Shown here: in pieces, positions 46,153-57,751 of the stretch
How positions within the stretch are numbered: the first letter of the stretch is position 1
Layout of the letters: the number at the start of each line of letters is the position of its first letter
Source of the DNA: Membranipora membranacea
Taxonomy: Eukaryota; Bryozoa; Gymnolaemata; Cheilostomatida; Membraniporidae
Direction of reading: 5' to 3'
DNA: 64,000 bases
Assembly: GCA_914767715.1 (NCBI GenBank)
Contig: OU612066.1
Span: 36,368,283-36,432,282, forward strand
Position numbers and translations under genes: made by a program
The notes under the pieces: model-generated
Databases searched by the model: none
What the model was told of the DNA's origin: nothing
The model's input: the letters and a program-made list of their open reading frames with translations, nothing else

Positions 46153-47285
46153 TTATCGAGTTTTATGTTAGTTTGATTGTCAGTAAATTTTTTCAGTGTT
46201 TAGACTGTTTCACTAACAGTGACTAGACCACACTGTAATCTGGAAGAATCCACACAGTCCAATCATACAGGTGCGGACAGTGATCTAAAGATGAATGTTT
46301 GATAAATTGGAAAAAATTCTCAGGCATTACTTAATTTCAAATGAGCAGGCTTTTTATTTCAGATCCCTCAATCACTTTGCTCATTATTCTATTCTTTTTA
46401 GTCTTTCCAGTAATTAATCATAGGCCTATGTCAAATTTCAAATTTGAAATAAATCTGGTCGCAAATTTTTCGCTCAAAATTTACTGTTCCATAAAGCTTT
46501 GCCTTAAAGTTTCGACCAGTTCAGTTTGTGATTAAAACTTATGTTGAGATCTTTATCATAAGACTAAAGTGCAAGGCTGTCAAGAAAAGGATGAAGAGGA
46601 GTCTCCTGGTTTCTTTTTCAAATGAATCATCGATTTACACTTGGTTCTTAACCTCCTCTTCCCCTCCAATCTATTTTTCTACAGCTATGGCATCATGGAG
46701 AACTTAATGTCACTGTTCTCAATCTAATCAGAGATGCCAACTGGGCGCCAAAATAGCCATGATCAAGGTTAATACCACAGGCGTAATAATAGCATTCATC
46801 ATTAGTCTATGTCTGTACCTATGTCAACCGCTTCATAATCTCATAGAGTTTCTTTAGTTATTACGAAATCCAAAAAAGTGTGTCAACAACAAAAATCTCA
46901 TGATGGTTTAATCAGACGCATTTATCACTTGTCAATATCTGAAGAGTGGGCGTCGAAAAATTGGTGGCCTCAGGGGCCAGACTGGGCTATGTTAAATGCT
47001 AGTTGGAGAACATCTTGATCAACAACAAAATTCAGAAGAGAGTGGGAGTCGACCTCAGGATCTTCGACCCTAACGGCTGAAGGTAGATGTAGTATTTAAT
47101 GCTAGTGAAAGGTTTCCCACCACCCCAGTTGATTATAAGCTGTAACCTCTCATAACTATGTGATCATTGTATAACCCGTCTGAACTACATCGGTCATGAT
47201 ATTAATATCAGTGTCTGTTCGAACGCCAAAGTGACACTCTCGGACAGTTACTACAATAATTATACATTGTCTTATATTCATGTGG

Positions 47286-47293
47286 TATAAAAA
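47286..47293 (+). promoter_or_regulatory. TATA box of the PLA2-like gene
   Basis: TATAAAAA, 50 bases upstream of the ATG at 47343. This spacing predicts transcription starting at about 47317-47322 and a leader of some 25 bases. An ATG at 47280 lies upstream of the TATA box and is therefore not the start. Confidence 0.65.
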
Positions 47294-47342
47294 GGCTAAC
47301 CAGAGATGGGATGCCTCTCACACACCATCAGTAGAGTTAATC

Positions 47343-49496
47343 ATGTCAGACTTTGTACGAGTCATGCTGTCTGTTATTACTTCGCTGCTCATTCTCTGCA
47401 GGACCTCAGCTGCGACGGACGATTGTGATAGAGGTAAAAAATGTACCCTTCTCGTCATATGATGTTCATCTCGTGGATTCGTGTCATTCTTGTATTTCTA
47501 GTAAATCAAAAAGTATGACTTTTGAGCAGCTTTGTTTTGGGCAGTTGGTGTAAAAATCTGCTGAAATAAAAATCATTCATTTTCATCACTGTGTTGTTCT
47601 TAACTTCCGACGTCAGCGACCTCTGGCGACATAGTCTTATACCGAAAAGCCATCAGGTGGGGGTCAGGTGTTTTAGGGGCTCATACTAACTTCTTTGTGT
47701 CTTTAGGTCTCACAGATGGCTGTTCTGTACCAGATGGGATACCCAGGATATTCACACGGACCTTCACAGAAGCATGTCATAAACATGATCAATGCTATGC
47801 CTGCGTAAGTACGTGACACCTACACAAGCCGCATTCTGTGCTCTCACCACCTCAAACATTTAAAGGCCCCAATCAAAGGGGAACATAGATATAGCATTGA
47901 TATAAATAATATGTTAATTCTGATATTCTGATTAAGGAAAGAAAAGCAACATCAGAAATAATCTCAACCTACCTCCACCACAAATAAAATTATTCCTTAG
48001 CTAAGGTCTGTGGGCTTGTGGAAAATATTGAGGCTGCATTGCAGCGCCTGTTTTCTTGTGAAAGGTGACAGCCAGCTCTTAATGGCGATTGTGGCCATAG
48101 GCGGTCGCTCTCGCTATCCGAATGCCATTAAGGGCTGGCTGAGTGAAAGATTAGTATCCAGCCAATGCAATTTTAGTAATCCAAGGTATATCATTTTCAG
48201 GTCAACATCATTATAATTTACCTGTACCTGCAAAGGCCTCTATAGAACTCCATTTTGGACACAAAGATTTATTTTTACATATCACAAGTCACCATGCAAA
48301 CAATTATACTTATTTTCATTTATGTAAACAGTTACATACAACACTGAACAGTTTACCAACCAACACATTAAATATCCCTAACAATTATGCGTTATTTCTT
48401 TATGTTGTTTCATTATTCAGGGAGTATTTGATAAATTTGGTCTGAGCAGACAAGAATGTGATGATTTATTCAGAGATAATATGGGCGATGCCTGTGACAG
48501 CTTCCCTTTTTGGGTTCCGTCATGGATTCAACGGTCTTGTATAGTAAGTATGAGAGAATGGAGGATATTATATAGGCTACAATACAGGAATGAATTATAC
48601 ACATCACGCTACATGATTAGTGTATTGATGTAGACCAAGTTTGGTCCATTTGGCTGGATGCGGAGTTGCTCCCTTCCACTGGTCATGCCTGTGGTGCGAC
48701 CAGTGGAGGGGGAGCAACTGGAATGCAGGCAAACTGGATCAAACTTCATTCAGTACTACTGGCACAAACTGGCCATATTATGTTCTCTGTTTCAATTCAG
48801 CTGCAAATATGATGTGGATTAAAATTAAAATCATGTGTAGGTTAGCCATTAGGATCGCTAAATTCTTCTTATCAAATTTTTGCATACTCTAGTTATTGAA
48901 ATGTGTAATGTGTGGTAAATTTCTGATACCGTGTGTGTGTGGTGTATGTGTGTGTGCGTGTGCGTGTGCGTGTGCGTGTGCGTGTGCGTGTGCGTGTGCG
49001 TGTGCGTGTGCGTGTGCGTGTATAAAGTGGTGATAAAGTCATCCTTTTTTTCTCCTGTTGAACTGCAGGATTGTAAATCTTTTGTAATTGATCAATCTTT
49101 GTCAAACTAATGTTGATATACAGTTTTATAAACATCACTCAGTGTCAAAAATGATTTTACCCTCAAGGATTTTCCGAAGTTAAAGGTTATAAAAGGTCTA
49201 AAAACTCTAAACCCCTTATTAACATGATAAAGTTATGTTTGATGGTCTTTAATCCGACCAACAACCACAAATGAGTTCTATTTGTGTATCTCAATTAGCC
49301 TGAAGTATAAAAGGTGGATGACCGACTCCGAAGAGATAAAACCTTGACCTACATGTAATACTCGCCTCCTTTTGTTGATTTTTAGACAGCTCGGGACGTC
49401 TACTACTACGCTGTGGTGATCGCAGGAGAATCCAGTTACAGTACAGAGGCTAAAGGCTGGTGTGATGAATCATGGGTAGAAAACTGTTTAGTCTGA
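47343..49496 (+). CDS. Conodipine-like secreted phospholipase A2
   Basis: Four exons, 47343-47433, 47707-47804, 48421-48543 and 49386-49496, phases 1, 0, 0, give 140 residues ending in TGA. The N-terminus is a signal peptide (MSDFVRVMLSVITSLLIL..., cleavage after about residue 23). The mature part has D-G-C-S-V-P, then A-C-H-K-H-D-Q-C-Y-A-C with the catalytic His-Asp pair of PLA2s, and later Cys in ECDDLF, DAC and GWCDESW. This matches group IX/conodipine-type PLA2, which hydrolyses the sn-2 ester of phospholipids and depends on calcium. Relatives occur widely in non-venomous invertebrates, so a digestive or defensive role is as likely as venom use. The gene looks complete, with its own TATA box. 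The upstream RNF213-like gene is unrelated. Confidence 0.85.
48070..48140. repeat. Hairpin in PLA2 intron 2
   Basis: AGCCAGCTCTTAATGGC and GCCATTAAGGGCTGGCT pair with one G-U/mismatch position around a 37-base loop. Probably a small MITE remnant. Confidence 0.7.
48637..48746. repeat. Long hairpin in PLA2 intron 3
   Basis: Arms of about 48 bases: AAGTTTGGTCCATTTGGCTG... GTTGCTCCC...CCACTGGTC pairs with GACCAGTGG...GGGAGCAAC...AAACTT, with a short loop near 48686. A foldback element with no coding content. Confidence 0.75.
48955..49020. repeat. (TGCGTG)n microsatellite
   Basis: About eleven copies of a GTGTGC hexanucleotide after a (GT)n lead-in, in PLA2 intron 3. Alternating purine-pyrimidine sequence of this kind can adopt Z-DNA. 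Confidence 0.95.
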
Positions 49497-49791
49497 TAAC
49501 GTTGTTTTGTAGAAAGTAATTTTCTTGCATTTCCAACCTTGACTTTGGCTTATCCCTCACTCACTATTTAATTATTTCTAGTTTAGTAGGCGAGAGGATG
49601 TTGTCAAACTGTACATTTTAGCTGATGAGTATTTGATTTTACGAATATGTCAAATTGTTTAATATATGACAATGGTATACCCGTACATAAATACATTACT
49701 GTTCATACATCAGATCTTCTCCCACCAAGGGGCCGTCCAATGGAGGCGTGAGTCTTAGGGCTCAGACTAAGATTTTATTGGCTTAGACACA

Positions 49792-51084
49792 CAGGGGTGG
49801 AACGGATCAGGGTTAGGCAACCTTGGATCGGATATCGGATCGGTCCATAAATTCAACCTCGGATCGGATCCGGATAATGCGTAAAAACGCTAAATTTACC
49901 AGTCACAGCAGCTGTGCTTTTGCACCATAAAATATAATTCAGGTCATTGGATACATGAATAAACACCGTCAACAATCTCTTCCCTGAACCATTACCCTAA
50001 TTAAAGTGTGCATATATCTCCTTGGATGTAATACTTATCAAGAAGCAACTTATCACTTTTAAACAGTGCAAGGATCACTTTGATCATTTGAAAGGAACAT
50101 TCAATGAGTGCGAAGATCTCTTGACTACAAGCATTTGTGCATAGACACTTAATTTGCCAGGATCACTCAAACCCTGATGTTAATAATCAAATCACTGAGT
50201 TTGAACAAACTCCCTGCTCCTATGTTCAAAACTCTGCTGTGATTAGGATAGGAATTGTCCTCATACATGACAAGTTGGTAGACCATAAAATCAGGAGGTC
50301 TCTGCAGACAAACTCCCAACCTGTATACCACTCTGCGTCCCGCAGTGCGGGTGCATTTCAGCCAACGTTTGTCCTGTTTCTAAGCCAAAACTTGAGCTTT
50401 CATATTATGAATTGCATCATTTTAGTACCTGATTTTACATAATGTAATAAGTAATGGTAATAAGCAATTACATAGGTATATGCACTGTTGAGGTAGAAAA
50501 ACATAGTTTCCCTTGCAAAAAGAAGCTTAAAAAATGTTCTTGGTAAAGGAAGCTGAAAAAAGGGAGGAAAAAGGGAGAAAGGGAGGGGGTGGAAAAAGAC
50601 CCTAAAAACTGGGAGCCTCCCTACCAAAAAGGGAGACTTGTCAGGTATGATTGTCCTCCTACTAAAGCAAAAGAGGATAACCTTTTGTAGAAATTTTGTT
50701 ACAAGGAACATCATTGGACAAAATTGTCACAGCGATCTGAGTAAAGATGCTTCTATTAATTTCAGCAGAAAAAAACATCCACCAAATTCAATCAGCAACA
50801 ATACAGGTCAGTAGCTATGAAAACGAGATAGGTATTGAATGCCTACTGATCACCACTGAGTGCTTTCAGCCAAACTCAATTATCTTATCTGAACTACGAA
50901 TAAATGACTATCAAACTTCCTTCCTTGTCATTTTTAGTGAGATAAATGATGCTAAGTACTGTGTTGATTAAAAACTTATCATCATCTCGGATCAGATATA
51001 ACACATATCCGATCCGGTTTGTGGTTGGATCCGAGGTCAAATATCCGAAATTCAACTCTAACCTCAAGAGGTCGTTCCACCCCT
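49792..51084. mobile_element. hAT-like element, 1.3 kb, right end altered
   Basis: The left end CAGGGGTGGAACGG (49792) is mirrored by CGTTCCACCCCTT at 51073-51084. Subterminal GGATCGGATC motifs recur near both ends (49820-49880 and 50985-51035). The interior has no transposase. An 8-bp target duplication is not evident. The right end lacks the final CTG and abuts a LINE, which may have replaced it. Confidence 0.6.
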
Positions 51085-51089
51085 TATCA

Positions 51090-53944
51090 CCACGCAGATC
51101 TGAACACCAGGATCACAATGACACCAAACGCTACCAGACCATCCATCAGGTACTCTAGAAATCAGCTGTTGAACTTTCAGAACAGAGACCATAAGGGCAG
51201 CCATTTTGACTGGGATTACATAAACAGCATCGTCAACTCGCTACCTAATGTGAAAACTTTTGGAATCAAGGCTAGGATAAGTAGCTGGCTTGGTGAATAA
51301 AATGATGCGAATGGAAGAAAGCCAAGTAATCATCTCGTAACAATACCATCTTATTCATCGATTATGGAGAGTACCACCACCAAAGCTAATGAGCTCCGTA
51401 ATTATAAACAAAAGCCCCGCGAATAGTATCTATCAGGAATTAATCGAGAACCCATGAAAAAAACAGCAAACGATATAAATAGTGTACAAATGCCCAATAT
51501 ATTCGGCACTAATCTACAAAGACATACACTAGATAAACATCATGAGCTGTCTGAAACGATCAACCGGAAGCAGTATGACATCTTGCTGCTGACTGAAACA
51601 TGGTTCACACGACATACTGAAGGATTGTACTGCTATCCCAGATTCCAGAAAATCACAGTGGTTGCGGTTTATGCGAGCTCAAAATACAACGTCAAAACAC
51701 TGGACACTTACACCTCATCAACCACGCCAGCGCTGTGGACACTCATCCAAGTGCCTGACATGATAGATCCGCTGATATGTGGAGTCGTCTACCACCCACC
51801 GGAACTACTAAAACACCAACGAGATCACACCATAGAGTAAACATTAATCTGCTAGACTGATACTCTAGGGCGACTTCAACGACCTGGACTGTAGCTCCAT
51901 AGCCCCTGCCTTCGGCCTAGCTCAGATTGTTAACTTCCCCACGAGGAACGCAACAATGTATGAAACCATCTTGAAGAGAGTCGTCACCCCTGCCGCCAAA
52001 GTGAAAATCAGTCGAGATCTAGACAATCAAAACTGAGATGAAGTTCTCTCCGAACCTGACCTGAACAGTAAAGTGACTATATTACACCGAATTGTGACAA
52101 ACATCTACCAAACACACTGACCTCTACGCAAGCGGCGTAAGCCTCAACACAAGCCATGCATAGAAACACCACTCACACTGAAGCTCCGTCGCGCCAAACG
52201 GAGAGCTCACAGGACTAACAACTCGGCATGGGAGTATCTCAAAAAGATACTCAATGAGCTTCTGAAAAAGGCACGCCGATCACATGCGCAGACTAATATC
52301 AACAGAATTATGTCTGACTCGAGGCGGTGGTGGATAAATATCAAGCAACTGACATCTCAAAACACCAATACCAGTGACACAATCAATATAGATGGCAAAT
52401 GGATGGCACCTGGTGATTTTGTGGAGGACCTAAATAAATACTATACATCAACCAGCGACAACACAACCCTGGAATTTCCGAAACTCAATCACAACAACAA
52501 CAACATTCCATCAACAATAGCTATCGGTGAACTCATCAATAATTTCATTCATTCAGATGACTTCCCACAGTGGATTAGTAAGAACAATCCACACAAAATC
52601 GCCACACCACTCCATAACATCATCGAGTGCACGCTGAAAACAGGAAAATACCCTGAACTGTGGAAGCGTTCTGAAATAAATCCTATCAGTAAAGTAGCTT
52701 CACCTGATCAATTCAAAGATTTCCGGCCCATAGCGCTGACCTACCACTGCAGTAAAATCACTGAAAGTTACATCAACAATATACTCAGTGAAAAGTCATC
52801 CGACAGTACTCAATTTGCATACACAAAAGGGATAGGTACTATTGATGCCCTAGTCAAATACGTGACATCCTGGAAAATGTCTATGGACATCAAGAAGACC
52901 CTAGCTGTCCATGCACTATTCGAAGACTTTTCTAAGGCATTTGATAAAATGAGACCGGATGTAAAGGCAGCTATCATGGATCAGCAGGGCTATCACCAAA
53001 CAATCATAACTCTGTGTATCTACTATCTCACCAACCGCAAACAGCGTGTGATACACAAACCATCAAGATCAGTGTCTAGCGAAAGATCACGCAGGGTGGG
53101 GGTACCCCAAGGAACGATATGCGGCCAAGTCCTGTGGAACATATTCATCAAATCCCTGGAATCTTCCGAGGACATACTAAAGTACGCTGATGATCTAACA
53201 ATCTATGCCACCATCCCTAAGTCTGCTGTAATATCTGGTAGACGAGGGGAGAAAACTACCGCTAACGCGATAATCGCCGCCGAAGCTGAGGCAACTGCAA
53301 AGTGGTGTGAGGAACACGCTATGACGCTAAATACATCAAAGACAAAACACATGCTCATATCCCTGCGTGACAACATCATTCTCGAACAGCCTGTCATCAT
53401 CAATGGTGCTGAGATTGAGCGTGTGCCCAATTTGAAGTTACTTGGTGTCACGCTGGATGAACATCTGAACTTCCATGCACACATATCCTCGATTGTAGAG
53501 AGAAGCCACACCAAATGCTACGCACTGCTTCTGCTGAAACGCTTCAGCGTCATCACCATAGGACTCTGCAAATACTATGCTAGCATCGTCAGATCGCTTC
53601 TGACCTATGCATGTCCGGCTTGGTTCCCGTCAGCCACCCAGTATGACATAGACAGTCTAGAACGTATTCAGAAACGATGTCTAAAAACCATCTATCCTAA
53701 TCTAGAACACTACTCAGACAGACGAGCAGCAAGTGGTCTACCGACACTAGAGCAGTGCATGAGTGATCTGAGTAGCGCATACAGCAGCAAGGCGATAGCT
53801 GATCCCAACCACCGGTCAGATAACCTGATTCCACCGAGGCAATCCACTGTACACAGACACTCAAGCAGACTACCAGATGTACTGATAAAACGATTCAAAA
53901 CAGAATCCCTCTATAACACTGTGTTTTATAAATATGGAGTATAA
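51090..53944 (+). mobile_element. Non-LTR retrotransposon (LINE), endonuclease broken, reverse transcriptase intact
   Basis: Remnants of an APE-type endonuclease lie in several frames: DILLLTETWF and ICGVVYHPP (about 51575-51800), LGDFNDLD (51870) and others, with stops at 51838 and 52033. From 52310 a single frame of 544 codons encodes the reverse transcriptase: FRPIALT, a long FSKAFD motif, G-V-P-Q-G-T (53098), the catalytic Y-A-D-D (53183-53194), and L-L-G-V, ending in the usual QKRCLKTIYP-type C-terminal region. The architecture fits the CR1/L2/Jockey side of the LINEs; the exact clade is not decided. It is not autonomous as it stands because of the endonuclease breaks. Confidence 0.85.
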
Positions 53945-54131
53945 ATTGAAATGACGAACCACTGGAATCATCACACTAATGTAAAACATGTTCTGATACA
54001 AATGCTTTTTCAAACAAACATTTTTGAACGGTTTAATCCTGTTTAAAGCACGCCAGAACATTGACAAAATACTGGTCTATAAAGCCTCTTCGTTATCAAA
54101 ACAGGACGACATTTCAACCAGAAACTCAGAA

Positions 54132-54190
54132 AAAATGGGGATTGAACCCATATCGCCCTCTTCAACTGTCTACTGAGCCACGGGAATAAT
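54132..54190 (-). other. tRNA-like sequence (SINE head remnant)
   Basis: The minus strand has TGGCTCAGTAGACAG (A box) and GGTTCAATCCC (B box) about 30 bases apart. Too short and unpaired for a real tRNA. Confidence 0.45.
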
Positions 54191-54467
54191 GTTTGTGAAA
54201 GGCAGGAAAATTAGTGAGATGATATTTGATTAAGGTTTGTGTATGGTATTATGTTTTGCTAGGTATGCTGTGACCGACTCACCACAAATTCTCATGCAGA
54301 CAGCGATTGCCTGAACACACACTAGTGGCAGAAAAGGTTGTCCCGTGGCTCACCAAAGAGTTGGCAGCAAAAACAAATTTCGGATCAGTTATTGAGAGTG
54401 ACTGCTGGAAAAAAAAACCATGAGAGAAGAAAAAAGCAACAAAAAAACGAATCTCTATTGATGCACG

Positions 54468-57415
54468 CTAACCATCAATCATAAAAGAATTACTCATTCT
54501 CTCCCATGAAATATGATATATAAAGGGTTTAACAGCAGACATAAATCTCGACCTTAGAACATTGAAGATAAAAACCTCACTGTCAAAAATTATACGGCAC
54601 CTCATGCCCCATATAACCTTGTTGAGGGCCACAACAAGATGCCGAAGTCGGCGGTCTCCTTCATTATGCCTAACTCGATCGGTAAATACTCCATTCAACA
54701 TTGCAAGCTCCCTCGCTGTATCTATCTCCATATCAACAAACCGTTGTGCATACCAGGCCAGGTGGTCGCGGGCTGGCTGCAGTTCAGTTCAGTTCAGTAC
54801 AAGTTACAAAAAAGTGTGTGACTGTCTCAAGCTCCCCTTTACAATAGACACACTCGGTGTTCACACAAGACATATTCCATCTTGCTAGGACTTCTCCCGT
54901 TTTCAGGGAACCAGATGAGAGCCTCCACATGAAATCTTTATACCTAGCGCTGAGCGCTCCAGAATGAACAGACTTATTTCTGGAGCCTCATTTAGCAGTT
55001 TGCTTAAATGCTCTGTCCATCTATTGAGAAGATCTTGCTTTTCTGTGAGCAGCGTTGTCTGGTTGCATGCTAGTAACTGGTCCGGGTGACTGATACGTGG
55101 GCCCCAGACAGCCCTCATACTAGAATCCTCTCATATCGTTTGTATCAGCAAAAACTTGAAGTTCCGCTGCTTTAGCCAGCCACCAATCATTCTTCAATTC
55201 TCTACATCTTGCAGTGAGCTTCCTGCTAGCTGTTCTATATTTGGCTTTCGTAGTTCGGGTGTTTCTGGATAGCATACTAGTCCTAGCCTGATTCCGGGTT
55301 TCGATGAGTTGCTGCAGCTCTGCATTATTCTCATCGAACCAGTCTTCATGGATGCTGTTGACAGTCCCCAAGTGTTCCATGGATGTGTCACACACAATAT
55401 CCTTGAATGTTTCCCATTTAGCTTCCACACCATCAGGATTTGGGCCGGCAAACTGTTCGATGAGGGCCAATTCTAGATTTTGCTGTACTTGTAACGACTT
55501 AAGTGGGGTCACATTAAGCTTCGGACGACGCCCTCCTCTTCCTCATTTTCCTTCTCACCTTCAGGTTTGCCGTGGATCTTATCATGATGTGGTCAGTGCT
55601 ACAATTTGCTCCTCTCATCGCCCTTGTATCCAGAATGTCTGGCAAATCACGTTTACGTGTGATGACAAAGTCAATGAGATGCCAATGCTTGCTTCTCGGA
55701 TGCATTCATGAGTATTTGTGGTCTGAGTTATGCTGAAAGAAGTTGTTTGTGATGCTGAGTTGGTGCTCAGTGCACGTTGAGAGAAGGAGTTCCCCGTTTG
55801 TGTTGAGCTTCCCACAGCCAAACTTTCCTATCACACCAGGCCAAGTGGTATGGTCCTGGCCTACCCTGGCGTTAAAATCTCCCATAAGGATGATCGTATC
55901 AGGTGCAGGGACTGATCTTAGAGTCTTGTTCAGCTCATGGTAAAATTGATTGATGTTTTATGGAATGTTTGTCATCGTCGGAGCATAGACAGCTATCACG
56001 GTGCACCATCTATCATCAGACAAAGGGACTCTGAGGGTCATCATTCTGTCACTAACTGTCTTTGATTCCTCTATCAGATTAGACACGAGTTCAGTCCTAA
56101 TGGCCATGGCCACTCCGGATTCACTGCGTTCATCTGCCGCCTTGCCACTCCAGTATATGGAATAAACTGTTTCCTCTCTGATGTGTCCAGTTCCCGAGAA
56201 TCTGACCTCACTCAGGACAGCTATGTCGATGTTGAAAGTTCCGATGATATTATTGCATTCTGCTGATCCAGCATTGGTCTGATGTTCCATGATGCAAATT
56301 TCAGTTTAAATTTATTTTGGACCTTTTTATCCTGGGCGACGTCCAGCCAGTATGGGTTTCTTTTTTTATTTCTTCTCATGGTTCATTTGAATTTGCTTAC
56401 AAGATTGTTTAAGGACAAAGTGGGTTTTGTCAGTTGCCAACATTCCCCTCTCCACTGCAGAAGTACGCTGAGCTGGCAAGGATTGACCAGGACGAGCCCA
56501 GCAGTTCGGTAGTTGCAGTGACTGGCCGTGTAGGTAGTAGGTACCCATTGCGCCCTTACAGATTGTCACATGTCTGGATGAAGTTTGTCTGGGTCATCAT
56601 TCCGTAGATCCTCAATGCTATTGGCCTGGTGAGTTCCAGTTTACCGTCGGTGACCACTTGGAGGTTAGCATGAAGTCTTGACTGGCAGGAATTTCTCAGA
56701 GTTCTTCATTACCATCAGCCCTTGGATACAGGAGTCCGTAGTGTCTTGATACATCAGTTGGTTCCCGCATCCATTACCACCACTTGGTTTACAGAGGGTG
56801 TAAAAGGGAGAATAACTCCCAATTTATCATAAATGTCTCGATACAGCTCAATGAGCCCATAATATGGGCACGACTTCTTTAATACTAATATATGTGGTGT
56901 TGTGCTGTCAAACACAGTCGGAAAGAAATCCCTGCATCGCAAAGAAAAAAAGAACTTAAAAAAAGACTTTCGGCGATGATCAAAATCCTCTGAATCACAG
57001 CATAACAAGTTGTTAGAAAAAAACAGACTCTTTGCCTTAGACAGCAGATGAACCAGACCCCAGCCCCCTTTGTCTTTGGGCAAAAAGAAAATTTTTTTTG
57101 GTCTATCATCTTCTTTTTGGCAGGGGACCAGATAAGTTCAAAGGTCAAACGTGACAAACTTTCTAAAACTACACCTGGGGGTAGAAATGTACTAGCCAAA
57201 TAGTAAAACATTGGGAAAACAGCCGTGTTGAGAAGAACTATCTTCCCAGGAATGGTCAGTCTCCTCAATTTGTATCCCTCAATCTTTTCCCTGGCTCTCT
57301 CGAATACCTTGCTCCAATTATATGATGCCATATCTGTGAACTGGTCTATTGAAAATTCCAAACCCAAAAAACATATGTGGTCTTTCCAGTACCCTACATG
57401 TCTTCCAGCAGTTGA
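54468..57415 (-). mobile_element. Tx1/L1-like LINE 3' part, frameshifted and interrupted
   Basis: Reading on the minus strand: 57415 to about 56750 encodes CFLGLEFSID, W-S-K-V-F-E-R-A..L-R-R-L-T-I-P-G-K-I-V-L-L-N, then (shifted frame near 57083) GGWGLVHLLSKAKSLF, the region after the RT in Tx1-type L1 elements. The reading resumes at about 54945 with YKDFMWRLSSGSLKTGEVLARW and a C-x-x-C...H-F-F-x-x-C knuckle, then R-H-L-V-V-A-L-N-K-V-I-W to 54468. The gap is filled by another LINE. No complete RT core is present, so this is a dead 5'-truncated copy. Confidence 0.65.
54950..56740 (-). mobile_element. Second LINE fragment (endonuclease part), nested in the Tx1-like LINE
   Basis: Minus-strand frames 56290-55958 (NIDIAVLSEVRFSG, ERSESGVAMAIR, DRMMTLRVPL, VYAPTM) are an APE endonuclease of the type often annotated as craniofacial development protein 2-like. 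55821-55514 continues with a catalytic-domain C-terminus (HLIDFVITRKR, CSTDHIMIRS), and 55512-55120 the linker before the RT. It is truncated before the RT catalytic core near 54950. Several frameshifts and stops mark it as dead. Confidence 0.7.
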
Positions 57416-57420
57416 CACTG

Positions 57421-57452
57421 TTGAACGGTTGAACGGTTGAACGGTTGAACGG
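57421..57452. repeat. TTGAACGG tandem repeat (4 copies)
   Basis: Four exact 8-base units followed by AATAAAGTT and a (TCAA)n tail at 57461-57484, resembling the 3' tail of an unrelated LINE inserted in + orientation. Confidence 0.9.
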
Positions 57453-57751
57453 TATAATAAAGTTAATATCAATCAATCAATCAAGTCTATTGACAGTCAG
57501 TCTTGCAAAAAAGAAAATGGTAAAATTCGACAAATAAATGTGTCTCATTTTATGTCTGGCATTTTCTTATCGGTATCAATCCATATTCAATCACTTATAT
57601 TTTCAAAGTGCATCCTGCTCCTCATCACTGATTTGGAAGCTTGCATATGATCTTTGTATCGAAATTTAACAAAGTGTTTGGTCGATCAAGGGAGACAATC
57701 GCAAACTCTATATAGTTACAGCTTTGTGCAGTTGTGGACATTGTTATCATT

